From Athripsodes cinereus (lineage: Eukaryota; Arthropoda; Insecta; Trichoptera; Leptoceridae): 64,000 nt of DNA. Shown in pieces: positions 46,901 to 59,883 of the stretch (the stretch's first letter is position 1; each line of letters begins with the position of its first letter). The DNA lies in the NCBI GenBank assembly GCA_947579605.1, contig OX388322.1, forward strand, positions 7,068,001-7,132,000, written 5' to 3'. Position numbers and translations under genes: made by a program. Under the pieces are notes generated by a model. That model made no database searches. It saw nothing but the letters and a program-made list of their open reading frames with translations, and had not been told where the DNA came from.

Positions 46901-49900
46901 CCCCCGGCTTCCAGCATAGGATCTACTAACAAAGGCACACTGCTACACCACGGACATGCTTCCCCTTCATCGTCCACGGTTCATCCACCTTCTACAAACT
47001 CTGCTGTGTCTCATTCCACTAGTCCCAAGTCGAAAAAAGACAGAATTAAAGACTTATCATATTCAAAAATGGTTGCAGAACGGCAGATTGTAAAACTGGA
47101 GAAAACAAAATCATCTCAGGATCAAAGACAGTCTAATGACACCAGGTTACCTAGTTCTAAAGATAAAGAAGGCAGGTCTATGAAGACAGTACTTCCTCAA
47201 GGTAATATCGTGGAGATAAAAGCCAAATTCAAACAGACACTTTTAGAAGACCCAAAATTTCATAGTATGAATAAACATGAGGGAATTATGTCTCAAGACT
47301 CAAATGTGGGGTCGCATAAAGACGGCCTTGTTAAAAAAGTAGACGAATTAGATAACAATGAAGTCAGCTTTAAAATAAATGCGGCTTTGAAAAAAATGGA
47401 AGGCAAGTCAATGGAAGATGGGGAGCCATCTTCTAGAAGTCCAAGTCAGGGAGGTGGATCTCAGGCGCAAGGGGAAGATTCAGGTATCGAGAGTATGGAT
47501 GCTTTATCTGAGAAGTCACCTAACCAGGCGAGTCAGTCACCTCACACTTTGACATCACAGAACGACAGGGGACAGGAAGTGCAGCACCATAGGAAGGAAG
47601 AGATCAAAGATAGACTAGAGGGAAAGTCACCTGACTGCGTGGAGCAACGCCAGACCACCATGGAGGAGTGCAGCGGCGACCATCACCTCGATTCTATTGG
47701 ACAAGCTAGGCACACTAGTAAAAAAATTTTACATGATACACGTCTCTCAGATCTAATACTCTCCAGAAATGATTTGTTGAATGATTTATCTAGTAATGAA
47801 GAAATAAAATTAGAAGCATTAGCTAGTTCTGGTCCGAAAATGCTGCATTCTTACTCTGTTCAGTTTGGCAGAATGAATCTGGAAGATATAGGTGATATTG
47901 AGGCTGAATTGGCAAAGATGGAGGGTTTGAGGTCAGATATAAATGGTGAACACAAAATACTCATAGAGAAAGATGGCAGGTATGCTGAAGAGTATCAGAA
48001 TTTGGAGTCCATATTAGTTGGGAATGAGAAACATCTTATTATGAGCAAGGATGTGAATGAAAACAAATCTATCATCAAGAAGGAGAATGACCCAATGATG
48101 AGTGATTGTTGCAATGTGGTAGAAGATAAAAAAGGATGTGACAACAGAATGTTGAGCGAGTGCTGTGATGCTTCCGATGACAATAATATAAGCAGTACAA
48201 ATGTTGGGGACAAAGAAACGGAGGATAAGTCTGTCTCTGTCAAAGATGATATCAAAGTGGAAGAGATGAATGGGGCCAAATCACAGACCAGTAGTGATGG
48301 TAGAAAAAAATCCGAGGATGAGGACTTTGACCCTTTACCTCTTAGAATCACTCCAGCTCTGTATACATATTCTAATCCAGAGAAAGTCAGAGATTCAGAA
48401 TTATCAGATCAAGAAGACCAAAATGTTGACTCTGAAAGTAGGTGTTCCAAAAGCGAGGATAAAACATCTCATGATAGTAGGAGTGATGAAAAAGAAGCCA
48501 AAGAAGAACAAGAGACGAGTGGTTCACACCAAGGCCTTCCTAGATTACAAAAGTGTGATTTTCCAGACAAAAGTTTCTTAGAACAATTGCTAATAGAGAT
48601 ACCCAGCACAGAGTATACAGACAAGTCAATAAGTTCATTGTCTCCATCAGTTTCAGAGAAAAGTTCTATAAAGAGTTCAGTCAGAACGAGATCTAGTAGC
48701 AAATTAAATAGTCCAGCTGATAAACTCAAAACACCCAAACATAGTCCAAATCTTTTGAAGCCAGATTCCAGGGCTAATTCTCCTGCCAACTTTGGAGTCA
48801 GAAATAATCTCAGAAGTGGGTCAGTTGACAAAATGAGTCCAAAAATACCTACAGCCAATAAAAGCACAGGTACAACAGCTGTGAAGAGGAAGAGACAAGA
48901 ATCAGAAAGTTCAAACCATTCCAGTGTAAGTTGTGACGATGGTCTCTCACCTAATACGCAACCAAAGCCTAAAGCAAAGAAGTGCAATGAGAATCCATTG
49001 GAGAATATGAAATCTAATTTGATAACACTAGTTACTACTACTATCATAGCAGAAACCATTGTGCCTGGCAAACCCACTTCTGCGAAAATAGAGCAAGAAA
49101 AGAAGTCAACTGATGGAAAGAAGATTGGAGAGAAGACCAAGAATAAAAATAAGGGTGAAGGAGAGCAAGGAGAGTCAGATTCAGACAGTGATGAACCTTT
49201 GATTACTGTAGCAGGGAAAGTGAGACACAAGGAGGGCAAGAAGGAGATCAAGGAGGTGAAAGAGGCCAACCCGCACATTACGAGGAATCAAAATAACAAG
49301 AATAATAATGGCGGAAAGAGTCAGTTGTCACCTGGTGGAGTTGCTGGGACGACACAGCACACAAGCAAAAACAGTAGCGGGAAAGTTCAAGTGAATTCTG
49401 ACAGTAACAGCAATAGTAGTGGTAATAGCTCTGGAGCATCAGCTGGAGACAAGGTGGGTACCAGGAGATCAGTCAGACAGTCAGGCACTAAGAAGGGGAA
49501 AGAACAGGAAGAAGGGACATCCAATGCAACAGGACCACGAAGGAAAACCAGAAGTGCTGGTGAGTAGTTGTCATATGTACATATGAATACCATTTTATCC
49601 ATTATTTATGAAGTGATTTTTCGCAATAAGGTTGCAGAGAGACATTATGTTTATTGAGTTATATCAGCTTCATTAAGCAGAGTTAAGCAGTGTGCTTGTA
49701 GATAATACTAATAATATTTATCTTCAAATTACACTAGTTGGAGAATTTCCCAAAATCTCATAAGGTCTTTTATATATTAATATTTAAAAAAATATATTAA
49801 CTCTAAGGTATTGGATTTTGTAACGCAAACACCAGGCTGCTATCAGTACCTAAGGGTCAAAAGTAAAATTGAAGTATTGTCCTAGATAAGGGTTTATATA

Positions 49901-50051
49901 TAGTAAAACATGTTCACTAGACATTATTTGAGTTTTTCTTACTTAATTTATCTTTTGTATTGTATTAATATTATGTGTTTTTACTTCAGCGGTGGAGCCT
50001 GCCGGGTCGGGAACGGGACGTAGAAGACGTCCGTCAAGAGAAGGCAAGTGA
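43926..50051 (+). CDS. NCOA6: nuclear receptor coactivator 6 homologue
   Basis: Nuclear coactivator; in animals NCOA6 works with nuclear receptors and the MLL3/4 (fly Trr) H3K4 methylase complex. Exons: 43926-44078, 44168-46724, 46836-49559 and 49990-50051, all GT-AG and frame-consistent, 1831 residues. Residues about 12-100 form the NCOA6 TRADD-N-like domain; [14 protein letters not shown] (52-65) and [14 protein letters not shown] closely follow vertebrate NCOA6. A run of 11 Pro ends in PPPY (Tyr203), a PPxY site like those bound by Yorkie in fly NCOA6. LLVNLLQTE carries the LXXLL receptor box (217-221), matching vertebrate box 1. The rest is Ser/Lys-rich and disordered, with [10 protein letters not shown] near 585-595 and a basic tail, [10 protein letters not shown]. 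The start is uncertain: human NCOA6 has about 40 more residues, so an upstream coding exon could be missing. Confidence 0.88.
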
Positions 50052-53000
50052 CGCTCACCATCGCGCCCCAGTCCTTGTGTTCCCGCAGGGACTGTGGCGC
50101 CACACCATCATCACCATCACCATCTCACACCCATACAGGCCATACTCACCTTGGACTAGAACTATTTGTAACAATACCAACCACTGCAACAGAACACATA
50201 TGTGACGGATTTCTATGATTAAAATACAAAGATTCTAAAACAGTGTGTGTGATTGGGTATAAACAGAGGTATCTGCATAACATTGGCAATTTGAAATTTT
50301 TTTTTTATTAATGAATTTCAGATAACTAGATTTTTTTACTTTTGGAAATCTACCCGAAACAAGTGATTTGTGATATGAATAAATTTGCCTTGTTGAAACA
50401 AGTAATTTGATAGTGATTAATTCTCTATAAAATTGATAAATATGAAGCTAAAGATATCCTTTGATTATGATGGATAATTAGCTGTATATAGTTGTTAATG
50501 ATTAAAACACTTTCTCTAGTACAATAATAACATTCAGCTATCATAATTATAGAGTTAAAACTCCATTAACATACACCCTGTTTCTACTCCATCTCATTCA
50601 TTTCACTCAGTAATTCACTTTGAATATTTTGAAATGCGTGTTGCCAGCATAGTTTTATCAAACATTTCATCATATCATGTGCAAAATGTTATTTTGATTT
50701 GCGTGTCACCTTTTTATTTTTTCTACCCGATTGCCTCTGTGTGTGTGTCTATTACCTTCTGTTGTAGTAAACCTAGACATTGGAATAATAAATAATATGA
50801 ATATGTGATAATAATAAACAATTTTGGACATTTTATATAATGATTCATAATAATGTAACATTAATAATTACAATTACAATAGTTTTATTTATGGTAATGT
50901 TGAAATAATAAAGTTTTAGTTAACGCAAAGGTTATGTGTGGATACATTTTATGAATATGGACGAACATTAACATGAATGGTACTTATTGAAAACAAATAT
51001 ATATTGTATTGTATTGATGACACCGTGCTTTGTGCTATGTACATATTATTATATACCGTGTGCGTGTTTTTATGTATTGTAAATATTTTTAATAAATAAT
51101 GATTTATTTGTTGTATATAAATATATGAAAGATGTTTGATATAAAATATATAATTTAATTTTTACGTATTATATATATCTATGTATACATAATTATGAAT
51201 TATATAATTAAAATGATAATTTTAAAGTGTAGTAATATTTGTGAATATGTGTAAATTTTGAATTGATTATGATATATATATCTATATATACAACTAATCA
51301 TATGTAAATATTGAGTTTTTTTAGTGATGGATATTTAATTAAAGAATAATAAATGATTTGTTAATTAGATAATATTTTATACGTCACATCATAAAACATA
51401 TTTTGCTAGGATGGTAATTTTATATAGACCCATTGTTGGAATAAAACAAGTATAACCACATATGTTAGTAGTTATTAGCGGAGAACAAGAAACGTAGCAC
51501 GCACCACTGTCAGATCTCGTCTTGTACAACTGAATGGTGATGTCTTGTAGTTCTCGTGAGCTCAGATCAAACTTAATGTATGACACAACACTTTTACAAT
51601 CATTTCAATTATGTGGATATGATCTTAGTATCCCATATAGAGTTTATCTTATATTTAACAGTTCAATTGTGTTATGCGATACACTAAGTCTGATAGAATG
51701 TAAATCTGTGGGTCATATTCGTGACAACATTAGATTGTCTTCTAAATATGTAGTAACATAAAGAACGTAAAACTACTGTTAGCTACATGAAACATCCTAC
51801 CCTTACTGATTTCTTTCTCGTATATGATCCATGGTACTAGCAACATCCCTCGTTCAACTCTACTTGCATTAGAATTAATTTAAACGACCATAGTAAATTA
51901 TATTTGCATAAGCAATATAAAAAAATATGTATCTGCCTACATTATAAAAATGCTCATAAACGACACTGTAATGTTGTCCAATAACAATAACAATAATAAT
52001 ATAAAAGTCAGCACTCTTAATCTATTTACTCTATCTATTTTAAAACTTCTTTTGACATTTTACTTGCCAGTAGTTAATATGATGGTAAAGATCAGTTTCT
52101 TTACCCAGTGACAAAAGTAATAGAATTTGTTGAATGCATTTTGCAGTTCAATTTAAAAGAATATGATATATTACAAAAAAACACTGTTTGATTTTCACTA
52201 TAATTTTTTTTTGCCTCGAACATTTTCAACTACACCTTTTCATATTCTTACTTTTAATTAAGTCCTCTTGAAAATGTCACTTTGGGGGTAAGGTTAAGCG
52301 AGGGAAGGTTGCATGTTGACCATTTTATGGAGTAGTTACGTGGGATCCAGTAGAGCAGTTAGGTACGTGTTATTTTTATTTCTATTAATAAAAGCGTGTC
52401 ATTATTATACACTTGCGTTGTGTTTTTGTTTTTATTTAATTTTATTGATAAACATTTTATTTCCTACTGTGTAGTCTTTTTTGTATAAAATTTATTTAAT
52501 ACTTAGATTTTTTCTTTATTGTTTGAGAAATGATAAAATGGGGAAAACCTTAAATTTCTTTAAATAGACTATGTTTGTTTGGGAATTGTAGGAACAGTTT
52601 CCTTATTTTATCATCGGGATCAAGGTTAATTGTATAATAATAAAAGTTAACATTTCAGGTTACTTTTGTTGTTACAACATTGAGGCATAAAATGCGTACA
52701 TTTGCTGATAGGAAATTGGTTTTGGTATTTTAATTACAATAAGTCCTATTATCCAGGACTACTTTGAGCTCAACATGATTTGCAAAGTGCACTTACTCAG
52801 ACAATGATTTATGTTTGTTTATCCATAACAACTTTGTGTGTTATACATAGAAACAAAAATAATAATGTTGTATCCCATCCAGCATTCTCTCCTTTCTTAA
52901 AATCACTCTTGTTCAATCTGATGTTTAACTCAAAAATTTATACTAATGAGTATTAGAACCCCTTTATTTGTATACCTCATTTTTAATCATTATTTCATTT

Positions 53001-56000
53001 GATTTCCACTTGTGTTTTGTCAGTTGGCTGTTGTGTGTCCTTTATGTTCTATATTTGAAAGCGTACTCGCTATGAATTCATCATGTTGTGTTGTTTCTAT
53101 GCTTACTATTTAGTACACTAGCGTAGTTCTGGGGACCAATCCTTGATGAGTATATATATATATATATATGAATAAATACATTGATTTAATATACATATAT
53201 ATACTATTACTGTTGTGTGGGTCTTTATATAATACAATACCTCTAGTTGTATTGATAAGGTTCGTCTTTACTCCACGTTAGTACGGAATGAATGAAATCC
53301 AGTTATACTATGAACGTACATAAATTAATGAGACAGTCATCATATTGTGCTGGTAGCCATGTATAATTATTTAGGTTCTGTAACATACATTGTGTGCCCT
53401 GCGTAGTCTGCATCGCAGATATGTTGGAATATATGTATACAACTCCAACATAGTTAGTAGTAGTGTTTGTAAGGTTGGTCCTCGAATCTCAGATACTCTT
53501 GGTAACAATCAGTAGAATATTTCCATAAAGTGGCTACTGGTGATTAGTGTGAGTCTATCTGTCTATGGTAGGGTTGTACAGTGTACTACTGTCTGCACTC
53601 TGATGCGGTACAATCACGGTTGGTAAAGGTGAAATAAGCAAAGTATAATAAAGAAAAATGAGGCATTTTGAAAACACTGTGATTTTTCCATTTTAGCTAT
53701 TACACAATTTGATAAATAATAATATTACAGATATAAATCCTAGTGTACATGTTCATTGAATAATAAATAAATAATGTCTTATGTCGTTAATAATAATAAC
53801 ACAATAATATAATAAATAAATATAAAAAGAAAAAATAATATTGATACATATTATATACATATACCTATATATTATATTATATTATATGACATACTATGTA
53901 TTTTTTCACACAGATAGAGAGAAAGAGAGAATGTTATAAAAATAATCATTTAGAAGAGTACACAATCCACTAGATAGAAATGTAAGGAAGCCTTATAAAT
54001 AATATTATAGCTTATATATATATATATATATTATCATGATGTTGTATTATTATTGGGACGTGATGGTATTGCTGTCATCTGCGCTCTATTCACAACCTTT
54101 TTTATTCCGATTATAATTTACTATACTGTACATTATTCTATCATCTGAACCTATTTTATTAGTCATATCCACATTGGTTGGCGTACACACTGAACAAATG
54201 GTTCTGTACATCTTAGTGTGGATGCCGCTTTTATGAGTGCACCGATGTGCGTTTATTGTATGTATTATTTATTTGTGTAATTCTGGTATCAAAATGGCTC
54301 GCATATCTTTTCACAGTCTTTTAATTAATTGCCATAGTTAGTTTAGTTAAACATGACAATGAATGTAGGTAAAATTTTGCATTTTAGTTTTAAATAAGTT
54401 CTTTGCAGTGTTTATTATTGGTATACATAAAAAGTTGTCAACGTTCCTATAAAATTTAAAGGTAGATGGGTAAACGGCTCTTTTTAGTAGCTAACAGCAT
54501 AAATGATAGTAATACACTACAATATTTATTGCGTGAGATATTTGAAAATCTTAACAAAGTCACAAGGCTGTGACTGATTACATTCAGTAGACAATTTTAT
54601 TATAAAATTGCATATTTGGTATGCTACAAGATGCAAATGTTTGGATTTAAATAGATGATGAATTAATATAATTGATTTCTAATATTAGAGCTTTACCTAT
54701 AACAAAGTGTCTCAAAGAGCCATTTGTTCACTCCATTCAGCATATTGTGTGAATGGGAGCCATTTTTACGATGCTTGAAGTTTGTTAAATAATTTGTAAA
54801 TTTATAAAAGCAGGTAAATTATTATATATGTATGAGTATTGCAGTCGCTTACGTTGTGTATCAGAGAGCCAATAGCTTCCTGTATTTTAGTGCACTGTCT
54901 TGTGTTTGAGCCTTGCAAGATTAAATGATAGCGTTGGACATTGTAATTTTTATTATTTAGTAAATGAATTGTGGAAATCGGAGAGGTTAGACATTAGGAT
55001 GATAGGTGATTAGTTCCGAGTTAAATAGTAAAATGATTTCTTTGTCATCTGTGTGATGTTGCGAGTTGTTCTCTTTTCTAGTTTCCACAATTGATGTACA
55101 TATTACTATGATTTATTGCTTTTTTTATTATTATTTGTGTCAGTCCTCGGCTTTTGGTCAATGTGCGCCACTTTGTTTGAGTGCCCTGTGCATTGAGCTC
55201 ATGCCCAAGGGTTGCCACATACGGTTATTGTTTTTATATATGAAGTATAATATTGTGATTATCAAACAGTGTTCATTAGAAATGTCTGTTTTAAAATAAT
55301 AAAATTAGTTTTATTAGGTAATGTTTGTAGATACAATAAATCATAAAAATATTTTCTATTAAGGAAACAGAATGCCACTACCCTCACCTGTCTTATCATC
55401 TTAAAATTGTATTATATTATATTATATTTTCCTTTATTTTTATAAATTTTCCTTGCTGTATCTTTGGAATTGTTCTAAAATTGTACAAAATCATTTGAAT
55501 CAAAATTTAAATTAAAAGGTAACTTTGTTTAGTGGCAAATGTGCAGTTAGAATTTCATAATTCACATTATACCTTTTTAATTGCATGCTAAATTTGTACT
55601 TTTTACGTTTATGCCCCTATCTTTGTTTTGTTCCTGAAATAACATGTGCATGATGATGTATGAGAGGCACTCGCATGTTTGTGTTATGGCGAGTTGTCGG
55701 TATGTGTTGTACATTTTGTTGTGTATTTGTTTTCCCACTTTCATGTGTATCGACAATGTCCACTGTTATGTCGTCACCTTGTTGCAGATGTTAGTCTGCC
55801 AACTTATCGTTCAGCCCATCCACTTGGAAGTGATACCAGTGCTTGAGATACTAACAGATAGATTTATTTTAACTTCTGAATAGATTGTGTATTTAATTAT
55901 TACTTTACTATTTTACTATTTGGGCATCTTTATATTATTATTATTTCTATTATTTTTAATGAGATGTTTTTAGTTCCTCTTTGTAAATATTATAAATTTT

Positions 56001-57720
56001 CTCTTTAAGGATAATTTTAAGTAAATTATTTACCCGATATTTTTATTAATTTAATATATTGTTCATATGTATTATATTTTTATATTCTATCTACTATATT
56101 ATTGTATTCCCCTATCCTTTTAACCTCTCTCCCCTCGTTTCCTTCCTTTTCTCTTGTGCGTTTATGATTTTTTAAATGTCCACTTGTCACAATGATTGCT
56201 TTTGTTTTTTTAGAAATGTCTAAATGATATATGAATTGTGTAAAAATGTAATTGGAGTGAATATAAAATACATGTAATAAGACAGATGTACGTGGGTGCA
56301 TAATATTGTTTGTAATGTGGAGAAGTAAAAGTATGATTTATATAATTATTTGTTAGGATAATATTAATTAATTTTTGAATACTTGCATATATTAATTGAT
56401 AAGAAATTTATACGGACGCGTGAGTGTTGGATTTTATTACAAATGTAGGCAATTTAGTTTGTAACACATCACACAACCCATGTTTGTATTTTTAGTATAC
56501 ATATTATATATATATTATAATTATGAATTAATATGGTAATGAAAAACATTTATTGTATAATTATGTAATGAAGTAAATAATAATTTGTAGATTTTTGTGG
56601 AGAGGTTATCATAGGTAATCTATAAGATCTATATTGTTGAATAGATAACTTACTATTGTGTTGATTTGTGCCTTTTATTTCAAACAAATCCCTTTTTATA
56701 TCTGTAATCTTCTTCTCTTTGCACCATATTTGATTTCCCCGACATGAGCTGAGTGATATTATCACAATATGGTGTTATGTAGATTGTAATATTATTATTA
56801 TTTATTATTCTATGCAACATAATTTTTTATCAGTCAGTTATAGTAATAATAATACTCTTAATTGTGCAAAAAATCTACAAAAAAAATCAAAAAAATAGAA
56901 AATAAACATGGCAGAATTTTTACTAGATAATTAAATTTGTGCAATGGGCAAGTTTATCGCAGAAGCGCAATATCTTCAAAATTCATACAGGTACATTCAT
57001 ATCTTCTTCACGTCTCTTGTAGATGTGTTCATAAAAATATGTTGCTGTAAATAATATACTGATGGTCCAGCTGTGATATGCCTTCAGTATAAAGGAAAGG
57101 ATATTCGGTAAAAGCACCAAATTTTGACATAAACAATAGTCGGTACAAATACCTGGTACATTGTAGAAAAAGGTACTCTGAAAAAATATTCTAAAGAAAA
57201 CCGAGGAGTTTTTGAAATACTTCAAATTAGTAGAAATACAAGAGGTTTACCGGAACCAGCAAATTTTTGAAAGTGGTCCATGAGAAAAAAAATATTTGGG
57301 AACCTCTGACATAAACCAAAGTAGTAAAGTAAGGGTATGTTTGTAACTGTGGCTTTTTTGTGGATTTTTATATTGAAATTTGTATTCGTACACTGAAAAG
57401 ATGAATGCAGGTATTGACCTGGATGGGATTTGGTACTAATGGCTGAAAGAAATTAATAAAAGCCCAGTGATCTGCAGTGAATGATGACGTGTGTGTATAC
57501 GAAAATTGTGCTAATGATAGATTAAGAATGAATGCAAAAAGAACTAAAATCATAGTGTTTGAAAGAGGAAACAATATTTTCCGTTAATTTGCAAGTGTTG
57601 CACCATTTTTTACCTGTTTTGTCTCCCTGAGAACTTTAAAATATTAAATAGTTTATGAAATTTTATATCTCGTAGGATGCTATGCCAAGTACTTAAGTTA
57701 TATCTATTATTTATTAGGAA
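50052..57720. other. NCOA6 3' UTR and long AT-rich intergenic region
   Basis: No coding exon is seen in 7.7 kb. AATAAA hexamers occur from 50378 onward (50907 is in a good context), so the transcript end cannot be fixed. TGTAAATA words, the Pumilio-type site, lie at 51078, 51303 and 55982. TA microsatellites occur near 53150 and 54010. Open frames at 55066 and 55644 are A+T-driven. Confidence 0.4.
57110..57240 (+). repeat. partial copy of the hAT-like MITE interior
   Basis: ACCTGGTACATTGTAGAAAA, AGGTACTC, AAAATATTCT, AGAAAACCGAGGAGTTTT and GAAATACTTCAAAT follow the same order as bases about 930-1030 inside the element at 832-1197. The termini are absent. Confidence 0.6.
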
Positions 57721-57740
57721 CTCATTGAGATGGTAGGCCC

Positions 57741-59194
57741 CATAGATATACATACTACATAACTGGATGAATAACTCGCCGCGTATCGCGAGCCAATTAC
57801 AATTTGGCGGCAAATTGTGCTGTTAGGCAAAAGTTTAAAAATGGCCGAATTTTCATAGTATGAAAGGCTATAAAAAATCCTCGCCTCGCAGAAACTGTTA
57901 TTGTAATCATCGATTTCTTATACAAAAATTAATTATGAACAGTGTACCTACATGATGATACAGATGTCATATTTTTACTGTTGATAAATATTTCTGGAAT
58001 CGACAATTAAATAAGGTGCCTCCTTCACAGCAAATAAAACAAGAAATATTTTATTTTACTTCTAATTACCGTTAATTTAAAACAAATACCAATTAAACTA
58101 AAATGTGTGTATTAAAAAAAATGTAATATCACTAAAATAGGATATAATAAATAAATATTATAGGAATGATCAGCATTTTCTAGGGTCATTTTATGACACC
58201 AGAAACTACATCTATTTACTACTATTATTACTTATTATGTGTATATAGGTATCTATGCCATTACCATATTTTTTCCCTCTATATCAATTATTTGAACTCA
58301 AATAATATTATTACTACATTACACAACCCTACAGTATTATTTTTACTAATTTTCTTTTACGATAGCATTATAATTATTATAGCTACACACATGTATGTAG
58401 ACTTATTTTATTATCACCATTTTATCTTCCTTCTCTCTATTCTTAGATAATTTCTGATTTATAATATAAATCAGAAATTTATTACAGAAAGAAAAAAATT
58501 ATTACAGAAAGATATTATCTTACTTTAAAAAAACATGATTATGGCTGACCATGTTCATCCGAAACGTCGGAAATATATATCCCATCAGGGAATAATCCAA
58601 GTACACGGAGTAATCCGATACAAAATTTTATATAAATAATTTTATATAATAAATATTATAGGAATCACGGGATTGTTAACACAGGAAACTGGGGTAAATA
58701 CTTAAATAAAACAAGTTATTTGTAAATACTTTATCTGTATATTTTGAAGCAAATACAATAATTTTTGAAGCATTAATAGATCTAATCACAAAATAATTAA
58801 AATACATTCAAATAACAAATAATATTGCAGCATATGAAACTATCATACTTAATACATCGGATTCAATTAAAATATAATCATAAAATATTAAACATTACTA
58901 AAAGTAATTAGTTATTGGTATACTTTTGTCTTATAGTAGTATTATTTTAAAGTCCCTTTACTCCATCGATTTGTCCAATTATAAGACGAACATGAAATAA
59001 CCATTTTAGCGATTAGGAGAGTAAATTATAATTTAAAACGTCGAAAAATCCTTAAAGCGCACTTATAAACACGGAAACACGCACTTGTCTTTTGCCTAAC
59101 AGAAACGTCAAACTCTAGAATTTTTTGGACCGCGCCAAGAACATACAAAATCATAGAAGTTATTTATCCAGTTATGTAGTATATATATCTATGG
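57741..59194. mobile_element. 1454-bp TIR element with perfect 8-bp target duplication
   Basis: The first 37 bases (CATAGATATACATACTACAT, then AACTGGATGAATAACT) recur inverted at the right end with two or three mismatches. GTAGGCCC flanks it exactly at 57733-57740 and 59195-59202. Further in, TTAGGCAAAAG appears on the left (about 57824) and inverted on the right (about 59092). CA...TG ends and an 8-bp GC-rich duplication suggest a P-like or hAT-like element. I found no transposase frame, so it is non-autonomous. A stretch at 58545-58590 with ATCCGAAACGTCGG may be a separate Penelope-type piece. Confidence 0.75.
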
Positions 59195-59252
59195 TAGGCC
59201 CCAATGTCAGATATCTGTCAAATATAGTTTTGTATGGAGGAAAATTGTTGCT

Positions 59253-59542
59253 CATCATCATCATCATCGCCCTCAACGCTCCTCTCGGGAGCACAGGGCA
59301 GAAACCAGCCTCCTCCATTCAGAGCGTCTCTGTGCCAATTGCGTCACCTCTTCCCACGACATTCCTTGCGCTCTGATATCGTTGTCATAGGAACGGTGTA
59401 TTGTGAAAGAGGGACGTCCGGGCCTACGGAACCCCTGCGGACGGAAGAACAGTGCTCTTTTTGGCCAACTATCATTGGGCATTCTCAAAACATGTCCCAG
59501 CCAGGACCATCGTCTCTCTTGTATTACGGAGATTGCTACTAC
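59253..59542 (-). mobile_element. 5'-truncated non-LTR retrotransposon end with 12-bp target duplication
   Basis: The minus strand encodes RRWSWLGHVLRMPNDSWPKR, then RPGRPSFTIHRSY and WRRLVSALCSREER with a stop, the C-terminus of a non-LTR reverse transcriptase. A GAT-repeat tail follows. The flanks AAAATTGTTGCT (59241-59252 and 59543-59554) are identical. The frame is open, so it is a fairly recent insertion, 330 bases upstream of the SNAPC1 ATG. Confidence 0.9.
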
Positions 59543-59883
59543 AAAATTGTTGCTACAATAATATTATTTTAATTTTTTGGCAAAATATTCTTTTTCTTTT
59601 TTTATTTGCAAAAATAAAATAAAACCGGCAAAAATAAAATCTAATTCAAATATCAAATATAAACTTCTATCTATGGCCATAAGTGAAAGAAAAAAAAAAT
59701 TCTATGGATTGAATTTTTCAAACCATAGACACAGACAGTTGACATTTGAGGTCATTGATTGCTTAAAGATTTTAGGTTATGTTATTATTTTGTACTATAA
59801 ATTATATTTTCTTTACTTTTGTATTTATTATTCTATGCTATAAATCGTAATTTGTTGAATTTGAAGCTTAATCTAAAAATACA

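Noticed and set aside
48469..49278. 269-residue antisense open frame
   Set aside because: It is the reverse strand of the NCOA6 Ser/Lys-rich exon; its Leu/Phe/Ser-rich composition is what such an exon gives in antisense.
49975..50205. 76-residue forward frame with a His run
   Set aside because: It overlaps the last NCOA6 exon in another frame and runs into its 3' UTR.
55066..55883. Two short forward frames (77 and 79 residues)
   Set aside because: No domain, no splice partners, composition driven by A+T-rich DNA.
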